Shown: positions 1 through 11,177 of the stretch, piece after piece | Numbering within the stretch: the stretch's first letter is position 1 | Layout of the letters: every line of letters starts with the position of its first letter | Assembly: GCA_002104985.1 (NCBI GenBank) | Contig: MCGO01000006.1 | Location: 620,001 to 684,000 of the forward strand | Source: Rhizoclosmatium globosum | Lineage: Eukaryota > Chytridiomycota > Chytridiomycetes > Chytridiales > Chytriomycetaceae | Direction of reading: 5' to 3' | Length of the DNA: 64,000 nucleotides | Notes under the pieces: generated by a model | What the model saw: the letters and a program-made list of their open reading frames with translations, nothing else | Database searches by the model: none | Told to the model about the DNA's origin: nothing | Translations under genes and position numbers: made by a program

Positions 1-3000
1 AGATTGTTTGGGAACGTACACATGGCAATTCTTTGTTGAAATGTCAACCGATGCTGATAGACGGTGTAAAAAGACACTTACGAAAACGCTGCCTCGTTAT
101 CATCCAAATCAATCACTGAAGTAGAATCCAATGACAATGGATTAATCAGTCTCACACAAGATCCCCACTTTCCGGCATCAGCACGGGGAAGACCAAATTG
201 CTCTGGTGGCAATTCCTGAAATTCTCCTTCGCCGCTTTCTTCCATTTCACTCATCTGTGTATACAGTTAGGATACATTTAAGATGCAAAATCGCAAAAGT
301 TTACCTTTTGCTCCATGAGCTTCTGCTTCTCAGATGGACACAAAGTATGATGGTCTGACTCGATGACAACAAACGTGTTTGTTGGTGGATGATGCGCAAA
401 TCGCCGAGGCGTGTACTTCAAAGGCACGATAGATTGGTTAAAGACGTTTCCAAGTTTTTCCACGAGCAAGATTCTGATAGAAAAGGTTGTTCATTCGTAA
501 GCTTTGAAAAATCTAACATACCTTAGTGTGTTTCCAGCGATGGATACTATACCTTCCGGGCACTGATCCGAACAGAAACTTGTTCCGTACTCTAAGGTCT
601 CGTAACACAATGGAATCAATTTCGTTCTTGACTGCAAAGTATAGCTCAACCAAGGTCGACTTGATAATGCCAATAAAGCGGGTTGTCCTTGAATCTTGAT
701 CTTGAAAAGCTTTGGAGCTCGAGGACCCAAAAACCTCATCCGTGTGTCACTCAGCGTTCCTGTTACAGTGTCCAATGTTGCACGAAGAAGAACTCCATTT
801 GCCATTCCAATATTTAAGTATGTAGTTCCAACATTCGTTCCTGTATCCGCCATTTCAATAATGCAGAGGGATTCTGCTGATGCACTCAAAGCTTGAACAG
901 CTAAAGATCCCAAACAATTGTCTGGATCCAAAGAAATAATTCTAACAGTGTTATCAGCGCAGCCAACCGCCTAAACCAAATTAGAGGGAGAATATTGAAA
1001 ACTTGACACATTACCAAATACTTGGATCTAACGCGACCTTCCGGAATGGGCCCAATACTGAGCGACAATACTGAAGCTGAAGTTTCTTTACGATCTTGGT
1101 ATTCATTCAACTGCCCACTTCCGTCAAGCTCAAAGTAAACCAATTCGTTACTCGACAATGCCACCACAACCTATCGAATATCGCGTCAGAAAAATTCGTT
1201 CAAATATTAAAGATGTGCGCACCTGTTTTTGATTGCAAGCAGCTCTGATGATAGATTTGTTGGAAGGTGCTTTCCATTCACTCACACGGCGATCTGCACG
1301 AATATGACGAATACCCAATGGGTATACTTGAACCAAAGCGTCATTTCCCAATTGTCCCACAGCAAGAGTGGGCGTCGAGTCCAAAAATCCGGTGTCTGTT
1401 CGTTCTTCCACAGTTTCACCAATAGATAACACCAAAGTAGCATTCACGAACGATACCACGATGTAAGAATCGAACTCGTCTATGAAGTGTTGAGATGGGT
1501 GCCATGCTGCTTCTTCGACTCTACAAACCTTTTGAGCTTAATTTAACAGTCCACACAGCGTTTGGATTTCCTGGCAATTCGGAAACGGCAATTTCGGTTG
1601 CTTCCAATCCATGTCTCAACATTCTAAAAGAGCTTCTAGCTCCGCGACCACATAAAGTATAGATCTGTGGTGTATCTTCATCCCGCAAATTCATGACTTT
1701 GGCGTCAATTAACGGCATCATTGAGTCCATTTCATCCACAACCGTCAAATTTCGGAGACCACGCGGTCTGAATACGACAAGATCAGCATCAGGAGGAATT
1801 AATGAGGATTCGTATTCGGGTTGGTCTTCGTCATCATCTCCAAGACTGTCGACGCGATATAAATAGCTGAAAACGACTAAGTTAGTATCAAATGGCACAT
1901 AATTTAACTAAGTTAAAACTCAACTGATTTCCGAATTCACTGGCAACAAACAATAATCCATTCTTGAACAAGACCATTCCGCTGGAAACGGGAATGGTAT
2001 CAAAGTATTTGAGACGAATGTTGGTGACACCGCCAATAGACTTGTCAGCACCCACATCAAAGTCGAGAGTAACTTTGAAAATGTCTCCGTCTTCGGTTTG
2101 CAGCAAGACGAAGAATCCCTTTTTTAGCTTGTGCACGACACTGGACACAACAATAACACCAGTTCTTGAGGTTTCTTCTCCAGCAGCAGCGACAGATTGT
2201 AATGGATCAAGACGGGCAGGAATCATCATGCGACATTCAGGGTAATCAGGATGTTTCCATGTGATATAGTTTTCAGAGCAAACAAGAACACCACTGGGAC
2301 CATCTGCACCACCAGGAATGGCAACCAGCATATTACTGCTGCGATCAATTGTGTCACTCCACTTTCGTACAACATGGTTCAATCCAAGGTCCAATTCATA
2401 GTAAGTTACAACCTGCACACCTTTTTGTTGAGCTTATCTATAAAATAAACAGAAGGATTCACCTTCTCGACAGCCTCAAACGCAGCATCGGATGGGTCTT
2501 GGTCAGATTCAGTGAAATCCACTTCAATAGCTGCAAATACAGGATTTTCATACCCGACATCCACACCCACAAGATGATAGCATATTGTGTTTGCTTTGTG
2601 AGCTTCGAGAGGAGACGATATTGTGAGTTGTGTGGTTGCGTTTCTGTTAAGGATGTACACAAGCTTTTGTTTTTCAATTGCACCTATAGCAGAGGTGAGC
2701 TGACACTGAACGCCGAATTGTAAAAAAGAGAGATATTTACCGATGCAAACGGCACGGCCTTTAGGGTCCGTCGCCAAGTATTGACCTGGCACAACTCTGC
2801 GGTACCCACTCTTTCCGTAGGTTTCCTGGTGTACCTTATCAAACACGTTCTTTGCGGGATTGTATTCGAGGATAACGATGCGACCGGAGTCTGAGCCGAC
2901 GATGATGTAGTCTGTTTAGCTGTTAGTTAGTTGCGCAGTCTTTTCACAGATGAATCTTTGAATGTTGGGCACCTTTTGAAGCGCCAGTCAAACGAAAAGC

Positions 3001-3198
3001 GGCCAGCGACCGAATGATTCCAAAGACATCGTGGGCGAGAAGCACGTGGGCCTTTCCAGTTGCGGCGTCGACGCGCAACAGTTCGAGCGACGAATTGCGG
3101 GCCACGGCGACTTCCTGCGCCTTTGTCCCGCTGAAGTTGCCAAGCACGGCGTGCGACACATTCGTTGGACTCTGGAGCGTTGTGTTGAAGAGGAACAT
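1..3198 (-). CDS. RSE1: Splicing factor 3B subunit 3 (SF3b130/Rse1), partial
   Basis: Large beta-propeller scaffold of the U2 snRNP SF3b complex, which helps recognise the branch point during pre-mRNA splicing in the nucleus. The start (MFLFNTTLQ at 3198) matches the family N-terminus. Conserved blocks follow through several short introns: [121 protein letters not shown] and PLKYTPRRF. The 3' end is lost at the window edge, with roughly the last quarter of the protein missing. The exon junction near 1490-1555 (between NAVWT and [11 protein letters not shown]) does not splice cleanly and may hide a short intron or a missing base. The identity is certain; the exon ends are approximate. Confidence 0.96.
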
Positions 3199-3329
3199 TG
3201 GTTTGGTGGTTTGGTGTGTGCTCTGAGCTCTCTCTTTTTGCCAAAGTCAAACAACTATCTCAAAAAACGAACATGTAGAACATTGCGCTGCGAGTCCAAT
3301 TCCGCCTATTTGCGCATTATTGTATCCCT

Positions 3330-3533
3330 CTAATACTTCTGAGCGTCTGATGTAGGGCTGATGCTATTGGCGATAAGTAACATGGAACTACCTGCAAGGA
3401 ATCCATACATCCTCCACGCCTGCAAATTGTAATTAAGTTTAACTAAAAATACGCGCATGCAAAACCTGTGATCTGTTTCCAGTGCCGTCACTCGCTTTTC
3501 AAGTGCATCACCTGAAATCCTAATCCCGTCCAT
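3330..3533 (-). CDS. Possible small single-pass membrane protein
   Basis: Not recognised. An open frame beginning MDGIRISGDALEKRV encodes a short charged, coiled-coil-like stretch, then a hydrophobic segment (YGFLAGSSMLLIANSI) that could be one membrane helix, and stops at 3330. A 33-46 bp intron in the middle is possible (GT...TTGCAG around 3420-3465). It lies between the divergent SF3b3 and NRAMP genes. It may instead be upstream non-coding sequence read by chance, because no homologue comes to mind and the frame is short. Confidence 0.25.
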   Translation of the reverse strand: MDGIRISGDALEKRVTALETDHRFCMRVFLVKLNYNLQAWRMYGFLAGSSMLLIANSISPTSDAQKY

Positions 3534-3670
3534 TGAAGTATCCAGCGAGAAACCGCATATTAAACAGTGACGAGAATAAGTACAAGTTGTAACAGATCGT
3601 AGTTTGCTTGAACTGTGGTTGTTGTTATGGTCCTGAGTACCGTTGAAGCACAAGCTCGTACCACACTAAA

Positions 3671-3785
3671 CACAATTCGCTGCTCGTCGCCTCCAAATTC
3701 TCTGAGACAAAATGATCGCCTTTCCTTCTCTTTCGGTCGTCTCTCTCGTGTCTCTCGTCTCTTCCTTCCATCCTTTTTCGTTGCT
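3671..3785 (+). repeat. Upstream element, copy A (matches 5701-5803)
   Basis: A C/T-rich stretch starting CACAATTCGCTG and including a shared CTTTCCTTCTCTTTCG block and TTCCATCCTTTTT. It ends about 10-25 bp before the NRAMP start codon. Nearly the same sequence lies just upstream of the cyclophilin gene in the same orientation, with two indels of about 8-13 bp. It probably covers core promoter and 5' leader sequence. Confidence 0.8.
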
Positions 3786-3810
3786 TTCTCTTTAAGTGTC
3801 TGCCCAGAAA

Positions 3811-5519
3811 ATGACCCTTCTCGAACCCGAACGCTCCTCAACGTCACTCGATGCATCTGACGAAACCCACCTTCTTCCACGCTGCGAATCTGTGGAAATC
3901 ATTGAAGACGAAGGAAGGTTTCGGATGGCAGACTTTCTTCGCTTTGTTGGGCCAGGATTCATGGTGAGCTTTTATAAGCCTAAGTAGCAAATAGCATTAA
4001 GCCTGTATGATAGATTGGAGTAGGATACTTGGATCCCGGAAACTGGGCCACAGATCTCGCTGGTTCGTTGATCCTATTGGCTGGAGTAATGTCAACTAAT
4101 CGCCACCCAAAGCTGGATCCCAGTTCGGTTACACGCTCCTCTACATCATTCTTCTCGCAAACGTTATGGCCATCGTGCTTCAGTATTTATGTATCAAACT
4201 CGGAGTCGTGACAGGAAATGACCTAGCCATGGCGTGTAGAAAGCACTTTTCATATCGAGCAAACATTGCGCTGTATATCCTGACTCAGCTAGCTATTATT
4301 GCCACTGATATCGCAGAAGTGATTGGAACTGCAATTGCTCTGAACCTCATCTTCAATCTGCCTCTTCCATATGGTGTGGCTTTGACGTCATTAGACGTGC
4401 TTTTCATTCTTGCATTTTATGGAGCCGAACACCTCAGAAAATACGAATTCATCGTCATTGCTCTTTTGGGGATTGTGTCGGCTTGTTTTATTTACTTGTT
4501 GGTAGTGAGTGGCCCTGTTTGGGAGGATGTTGTCCTTGGATACCTTCCTTCAATCGGAATATTCACGGATTCAAATCAACTCTATATTGCGATGGGAATT
4601 ATGGGAGCCACTGTTCGTGCAAATTTCGTTATTTCTTGGCATGATCTAAACTTTTCATAACCAGATTATGCCTCACAACTTATACCTCCATTTCTCTATC
4701 GTTCGTTTCAGATCTCATAAAGATTCAGGCTCTCTTGGAGAAATTGTGGAACTTCCCGAACAGCAAGCTGACCTGAATGTCGAAAACGTGCAGCCAAAGT
4801 CTCGCATTCAAATGATTCCCGACTCTTTACGATATTCTAACATGGATTCTATCATGGCTCTGTGCGGAGCACTACTCATAAACAGGTTTAACAGACTAAA
4901 GAAATAACTTGATTCACTTCTAACAAAACCCATCAGTTCAATTCTTATCGTTGCAGCTGCAAGTTTCTACTTATCCGGCGAAACTGAAGTTGCTGAAATC
5001 AAAGACGCTTTCCTTCTCCTTCGTAAGCATCTTGGCCCTCCCGCCGCATATGCGTTCGCAATCGCCCTGTTCTGTGCAGGACAATCTTCAACCATCACTG
5101 GAACTCTCGCTGGTCAAATTGTCACGGAAGGGTTCCTCGGCCCATCCATTCAGTTTCGTCCTGCCCTTCAGCGACTCTTCACGCGAATCTTGGCTATAGC
5201 TCCTGCCCTTGCTTCATCTTTGCTGACCGGAGAGAATGGAATGAATCAGTTGTTGGTGTTGAGTCAAGTTGTGCTTTCTTTGCAGCTTCCCTTTGCAATC
5301 TGGCCTTTGATTTGGATAACGTGTGGTGGAGGAGATGGAGAAGCCATGAAAGTGAAGTTTCGAGACACCGGAACTGTCGAGGATGGCACTGGAGAGGTCG
5401 TGGAAGACGAAACGGTGATTGATTTCCGGAATGGAGTCGTGTTGAAAGTATTTGCGGTTGTGATTGCTGTATTTATCACAATCTTTAATGTGATTCTGCT
5501 ATGGGGATTACTGTTCTGA
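3811..5519 (+). CDS. NRAMP-family divalent metal (Mn/Fe) transporter
   Basis: Proton-coupled importer of manganese or iron with the LeuT fold. Joined exons give the family landmarks in order: an acidic N-terminal tail, GPGFMIGVGYLDPGNW in TM1 (the DPGN metal-binding motif), DLAAGSQFGYTLLY, GVVTGNDLAM, IATDIAEVIGTAIAL, the TM6 metal site MPHNLYLH, and the transport signature GQSSTITGTLAGQIV, then a hydrophobic C-terminus ending LLWGLLF. At least four introns of about 50 bp occur (for example 3964-4015 and 4611-4664). A second ATG 15 bp upstream (3796) is an alternative start. All signature residues are present, so it should be functional. Subfamily (Smf vacuolar versus plasma-membrane, or MntH-like) is not resolved. 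Confidence 0.93.
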
Positions 5520-5700
5520 GCCAGCGTGTGGTTTTGGGGTACTGCGGATGAATCCAAGTTGTAAATACATAGATCTTTGATCTGATCGGATTTTACACAC
5601 TATAAGCGTGAATTGGCGGACAAGTTGTCAGTGAAGGTTTCTTTAGGAAATCTATTCAGTGAAGTCCAGAAGTGCAACGTCGTCTTACAATTACACAGGA

Positions 5701-5803
5701 CACAATTCGCTGATCGCCGCCTCCGAATTCTCTGACTCTGAGGCAAAAATGATCACCTTTCCTTCTCTTTCGATCGTCTCTTTCTTCCATCCTTTTTTTG
5801 TTG
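5701..5803 (+). repeat. Upstream element, copy B (matches 3671-3785)
   Basis: Second copy of the C/T-rich element found upstream of the NRAMP gene, here ending about 10 bp before the cyclophilin start codon. It contains an extra CTCTGAGG insertion and lacks about 13 bp of the TCTCTCGTG tract present in copy A. Confidence 0.8.
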
Positions 5804-5813
5804 GTTCCAATCA

Positions 5814-7173
5814 ATGTCAAAGCGAGTGTTTCTTGATATTGCCATCGCCAACGTGGCCGCCGGCAGACTCGTCATTGAATTATTTTGCGATGAAGTGCCC
5901 ATGACCGCTGAAAACTTTAGAGCTTTGTGCACTGGAGAGAAGGGTGTGTCGCAGAAAGCGCATGGAACTCTGCTTTGTTATAGAGGCTCCTCTTTTCACC
6001 GAGTAATCAAGGTGGGCTATCTTCTTCAACTCCTTATTACTCACGTGTGCTAATTCCGAGCTGTTGATTAAAGGATTTCATGATACAAGGAGGAGGCAAG
6101 TTTGCAATATGCGCAGTAGCCTCGAATCTATGCGCGCTGACATTCGTTATCAGATTTCACACATCATAATGGTACCGGAGGAGAAAGTATTTACAATGGA
6201 GGAGGGCCGTTCAATGACGAGTCTTTCAAGAGAAAGCATGATGAACCGTACCTTCTGTCCTGTGCAAACAGCGGACCCAACTCGAACAGATCCCAATTCT
6301 TTATTACGAGTAAACCCGTCCCGCACTTGGATGGCAAACATGTGGTATTTGGTAAATGAACTCCTATTACCTCCAATACAATTCTGTTACTTAACACCCA
6401 ATTTAAGGCCGCCTCGTGTCTGGTTTTGACGTATTCCGCAAGATTGAAAACATTCCGACTGATAGCAAAGACAAACCACTCGATCCGGTGGTCATTGCAA
6501 ACTGTGGTGAACTTGTTCGGAAAACCGTTCCATCAGCATCCACAACATCAGCCCCTTCAGAATCCAAGAGTGCTAGCAAAAAACGTGCTGCATCACCCTC
6601 TTCTTCAGACTCTTCAGATTCCTCTAGTTCATCCTCAGACTCCGAGTCAGACAACAGCGATTCAGATCGCAAACGCCGCAAGAAAAAGTCATCCAAATCC
6701 AAAAAATCTTCAAAGAAGTCAAAATCGAAAAAGGCAAGACGAGCAACATCGTCGGATGATGAAAGCGTTTCGGAGTCTGAAGCCCCAAAGAGAGAAGCCA
6801 CCGTGTCAAAAGATTCGGAGCACAAATTCCTAGACCGAGAATATACAGGGAAAATTCATCAAAAGAAGGACAGGTTACGTGAGTTTGAGGAGCAACAGGC
6901 GCGGCTCATTCAGGAACGGACCGCGCAGGTAAGAACAGATACTGCTGGACGCGTCGTAAAAGGTCGAGGATCAGTGGTTCGTACTTTTCTTGTAAATAAC
7001 TTCGCTCTTTCTTGTTGATGCAGTGGTTACAGGGTTTCGGACAGCAGGCGGGTGCAAACGATGGATACAGAAGAAATCAAAATTGGAGACGTGATGGTGA
7101 TAATAGCAGACGGAGCGACTATGATGATCGTAATCGTAGGGAACGTCGTGATAATGGTGATGAGAGGAAATAA
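5814..7173 (+). CDS. Spliceosome-type cyclophilin (peptidyl-prolyl isomerase) with RS-rich tail
   Basis: Cyclophilin domain followed by a Ser/Arg/Lys-rich tail, as in nuclear SR-cyclophilins (PPIG/CypRS type) that associate with splicing factors. The domain is complete: [30 protein letters not shown] joined to [44 protein letters not shown]. The catalytic Arg and Phe (FHR, QFF) and the drug-pocket His (HLDGKH) are present. The tail has runs of S/D and KKSSKS followed by a charged helix and an RR/DY-rich end. One intron (6096-6153) uses a GC donor. The stop lies 3 bp from the stop of the convergent neighbour, so the 3' UTRs must overlap. Confidence 0.92.
6096..6153 (+). other. GC-AG intron in the cyclophilin gene
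   Basis: The exon reading DFMIQGG must join the exon starting with the aspartate codon of [10 protein letters not shown]. Only a donor GCAAGT at 6096 and an acceptor TATCAG at 6153 keep the conserved frame. The nearby GT at 6100 would lead to a stop codon. The intron is therefore of the rare GC-AG class, with an otherwise perfect donor consensus (AG/GCAAGT). Confidence 0.85.
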
Positions 7174-7176
7174 AGT

Positions 7177-8707
7177 TTATTTGTTTAAATATGCCCGCCC
7201 CCTCTCTACAACACTTTGATACATTTCTTCTGCGATCTGCCATGAAGGTTCGTTCTTTTCAGAACGTCTTTCGTTGAACGCCCAATCGACGAATTGAAGA
7301 ACTTGTGACATTTCTCTGTCAAACTGAATTTAATGATGGAACTACTCGAAAAAAGAGACCTCACTTTTCAACTCCTATCGGACAATATACGCGTATGTTA
7401 TACTCTTCATGGTTAGAGTCAATAATATGAGCAATGACATTATCAAGTCCCAACTCCATTTTCTCCAATCCAGATAAATGACCATGTCCACAGATTTTAT
7501 CACAGTCATATATCTTGATCGTGATTGCTGAATCAAACTGTACTACAACGGAATAATCTGAGAAAGCCTTGAAAAGTCCAACACCCTCAACTTTCACTGC
7601 TGCTAATTCTTCACCTAGCACATGATCTTGATGACCCACGATATAGGCCATATTTTGAACAGATTGAAGGTCAACTGTTGATCTGAGTGACAATTGATAA
7701 AGCCTGGTCATTTCCAACACAACCTCCTTCAACAAATACTGAACACCCGTCTTCCAGTTCCTTACTACATTCGGCGCGTTTGTTATTTCATACATTTCGC
7801 TGTGACCCGACTCGTCGTTTAGATACAAACTCAAAAATTTGAAGTCCCTGTCAGTTCTCAACGCCGCGCCATCTTCCAAGAACGTTGCCTCCACAATTAC
7901 AATACCGCGATGTAAAATAACGCGATACAGCGCTGTTTCAGTTTGCAGTACTTTGATTGGCCATGTACATGTCCACGTTTTGGAAGGATTGAAATTTGCG
8001 TTCACAGAAGACGACCGAGAAATGTCTTGATTTGTTTTTGGTAGCGGAATCGCAATATAACGAACGCTAGAGATACTGCCTGGTATTTGGGACGCGAGAT
8101 TCTGGAGGAATGGATTAAACCACTTTGTAATGACTACATCCCGACTTACCATTAATTCCTGCTTATTAAGAACTCCCGATAAAAGTTCCACGGGATAATT
8201 CCAGCATTCAGGGATATCCAAGACTGAAAACTCTTGCTTTACTTCGCAGAACAGTTTACTCTCTTCCCTGCCATCATCCGTCACAACACGCGCTGGATAA
8301 CACACTATCACAGACTGCTTGTTGGGACTTATGGATACAGATACGTGGCCGTCCACGGTTTGAATCTGTTGTCTGATTTCGCCAGGCTTTCCCCCATCAC
8401 TTGGAACCTCCCATCGTGCGAACGCCGATTCCTTCACTTTCCTCGCCTTAATGTATCCATTCTCGAGTATATTTGCACAGAATACAGGGGCGCTACTGTA
8501 TCGATTGCGGAATCGAAGGAGCTCAGCAACGTTGGCCTTTAGTTTCAAAGGCACGTTGGCGGTATGGACCCGAAGTAGTTCGGCATTATTATTGGCAGAG
8601 TGAAGGACTACTAGTTGAGCGCCGGATGGGGAGAGGTGGATGGTGAGGTCATCTTGGGCTGAGACTTTCGCACAACATGAACCATCAAAGTGAATTTGCA
8701 GAGACAT
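7177..8707 (-). CDS. C5orf34-like protein
   Basis: Probable relative of animal C5orf34, a poorly studied protein found mainly in organisms with cilia or flagella. The N-terminus (from MSLQIHFDGSC) has the pattern of a small beta domain: DGS, then LTIHLSPSGAQLVVL, then LLRFRNRYSSAPVF. A C-terminal domain contains GVGLFKAFSDYSVVVQFD. A terminal exon is added by an intron from 7364 to 7316 (GTGAGG...GACAG), giving EMSQVLQFVDWAF...AYLNK and a stop at 7177. An in-frame ATG 63 bp upstream is less likely as the start. The resemblance rests on pattern memory only; treat the name as provisional. Confidence 0.55.
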
Positions 8708-9483
8708 TAATAATTTAATTTCGTTTATTCCTTGAAATTGGGGAAGAATGAATAAAAAGGTATAAAACATTCAATTCGGACGCGCAGCTAGCCATACCGT
8801 AGCCTGCACACAACAAGGCTCTAACAGAAACTCAACGTATTCCATTAAAGTGTCGATTTAACTAACATGAGGTGATCCTTCGATTTTATGGCACCGAGGT
8901 GCTACGAGGACCGGCCCATTGCCCCAACAGAACAAACGATACATTCAGTCCAGCAAATATACTGTATACGAACTGCATCGCCGAAACATTGGGTAATAAA
9001 GAATAATAGGGATAGAGAACAACAGGGCGTCGTAAGAAAAGCGCAACATAAAATGAATGAAGAGTTTGACTTGAGTGGGTGTGTGTGAAGACCACTACTG
9101 GTACTAGAACATGGGATGGTGAGGGAAGTGCCGCGTATGAAGGAGAGCTCAAGTTGTGTTGGTTTGAGGGTGATTTTTCTTCTTTGAGGAAACCAACTTT
9201 AAACACCACCTGTCAAATTCAACTCGGCGACGCTTCACCGCACGATACTGAGACCTGGACCGTTGGGTGCAGCACGCGATTGTTATCCAGTTAGCAAGTT
9301 TAAGTAAAAAAGTTTGGATGGAAAGATTCTGAGCCAATGGGATTGCGCGTGGAGATGTGGTGACAAGATTTTTTGCGTTTTGCCAAAAACGAGGAATAAA
9401 AGGAGCTGTTCCCACACGACTTCACTTTCAAACTCACACTCAGATCTGCTCAACTACCTATGGACAACTACACTACCTCTGGA
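8708..9483. other. Intergenic stretch, no gene seen
   Basis: About 775 bp between the C5orf34-like start and the small gene that ends at 9484. Frames on both strands are short, of mixed composition and resemble no family. It should contain the promoter of the C5orf34-like gene and the 3' end of the small gene. No tRNA-like or repeated sequence was recognised. Confidence 0.6.
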
Positions 9484-9860
9484 CTACTTGGTCTCTTCTC
9501 CTAAAGATAAGTTGATCACACACTCCCTCACCTCATCCAAGACGCGTGGGAACTTCAGAAGCATTGTGAAGTCGATATTGTCCAGGCGGTGACATAAGGA
9601 CCGTGTCGTACCACTTCGGGCCATCTGACCTTCTAAGGGTCAGAGGAAGAGGGCGACCTTCTTTGGCACTCCCTTGCTTTACTGCGGGGGGCTCCGTGTC
9701 TGCTCTTATGTTCTTTCGGGAATGAAATTTGAGCCGATTTCTTAATGGGTCCGATGGGAGTTTTTGGGCGCGGCAAGTCGGCCTTCACTGCTGCTCCGGC
9801 TGTGGTGTCGCACTGACTGTCCGGTTTTGGGGGTTTCAGGCCTACCGATTCATTTTCCAT
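9484..9860 (-). CDS. Small unknown protein, 108 aa, one intron
   Basis: Not recognised. Exon 1 (9860-9683) starts MENESVGLKPPKPD and continues with a Pro/Lys-rich stretch (RPKTPIGPIKKSAQI). A 50-bp intron with GTAAAG donor and CTTAG acceptor (9682-9633) removes a stop codon and leads in frame into exon 2, ending CHRLDNIDFTMLLKFPRVLDEVRECVINL and a stop at 9484. The in-frame splice of typical length and the amphipathic, hydrophobic second exon make this look like a real gene. The basic N-terminal half looks disordered. Confidence 0.5.
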
Positions 9861-10144
9861 TCTCTCTCTCCTTCTGCTGTTCTATTCCCAACAACTTTGG
9901 TTCTTTTACCCATTTATCTTCATTTACTAACCACTTCAAATATATAGTCCAAGTCTCGCTCCTTCTGATGGTTCTTATTCTTGTAGCCTTTTTCATGTGT
10001 CGTTTCTGCGTGTCCTTCCTCGTGAAAGACGAAGTGGTGAGACTAAATCTACTAACTTACACCTTCACGTCCAAATATTTTACGATGTGTTTACTGTATA
10101 TATGCCAACAAATAAAGATATTATGATGATTTAACTTTCTTGGT

Positions 10145-11106
10145 ATGAAAACGTTTGTGTTCTTCTTCCTTGTCGCATTCGCAACTGCAGCTCCTCGCAG
10201 GATTATCGCAGGTTTGAACCCATAGAACGAGAGAGCTGATGATTCTAAAAGCATCTTTAACCAGTGGGCGACATCCATGGCGACTTTCCTCAAGCACACA
10301 AAGTCCTCCGCATGTCCAACCTCCTCAACGAAACACTTCACTGGACGGGAACCCCCGAAACAACATTCGTCCAAGTAGGCGACGTTGTCGACCGTGGACC
10401 AGACACAATCCGTCTCTTTGAACTATTTCAACGAATCTACAACGAATCCATCACATCCTGTGTCCCACATTCAACAGTATACCCGCTTCTCGGAAACCAC
10501 GAGATAATGAATCTGTCTGGAGACCTGCGGTCCGTCTCTCAAGCCGACTTTGACTCGTTTGGAGGTCGTGAGAATCGAGAGAAGGCGTGGAGGTTAGATG
10601 GATGGATTGGACAGCTTCTAACCCACACGTTATCGAACGTGACTGTGATGGTAGATGGGACAGTGTTCGTGCATGGTGGGATTCAACCCAAATGGGCTAA
10701 ACTTGGCATCGATGGGCTGAACTTACATGTTAAGAAAGCGCTTTTGGAACAGCGTTGGGACGACCCGATATTTGCACGTGGGGATACACCGTTTTGGTAT
10801 CGTGGATATGCGAATGGAACTGAGAGCGTGGTGTGTGAAGAGTTGAATGAGGCTTTGGAGATTCTTGGGGCAAAGAGGATGGTTATTGGACATACGCCGC
10901 AGTTAGAGACGGGGGAAATTTTGTCGCGATGTGGTGGGAAAGCGTTTGTGATTGATGTGGGAATTACGAGTCGGTATGGAGCGAATTGTGCAGCTTTAGA
11001 AATTATTGGAGACAGCGTGACTGCGTTGTATTGTGTCGATGGGAAGCCTGATGAAGCACGACGCGTTGATATGTCGCCAAGGTCACACACTCATTCGGAC
11101 TTGTGA
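10145..11106 (+). CDS. Secreted/ER Shewanella-like (SLP) PPP-family phosphatase
   Basis: Metallophosphatase of the PPP superfamily. Exon 1 encodes a signal peptide (MKTFVFFFLVAFATAAP), followed by an intron (10212-10264) and the core. All metal-binding motifs are present: GDIHGDF, GDVVDRG, LLGNHEIMN, HGGI and GHTPQ. The sequence right after GNHE (MNLSGDLRSVS) and the later FGGRENREKAW are typical of the Shewanella-like phosphatase branch found in plants, algae, fungi and bacteria, rather than PP1/PP2A. The length of about 300 aa is normal. The signal peptide indicates a luminal or secreted enzyme; the substrate is unknown. Confidence 0.82.
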
Positions 11107-11177
11107 AATCTTGATATTATGAAACTGGTGCAGCTTTCTATGATTTAATACATTTTTATTGCATATTTATTTCTAAT

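Noticed and set aside
3560..3880. Minus-strand frame rich in Lys/Arg/Glu upstream of NRAMP
   Set aside because: It is the reverse complement of the C/T-rich promoter element and overlaps the NRAMP start.
6403..6825. Minus-strand Asp/Ser/Leu-rich frame of 140 codons
   Set aside because: Antisense reading of the RS-rich cyclophilin tail.
9590..9660. Possible tRNA (stem CTGACC...GGTCAG with a TTCTAA loop)
   Set aside because: No T-arm or acceptor stem could be built, and the segment is explained by the intron end and second exon of the small minus-strand gene.
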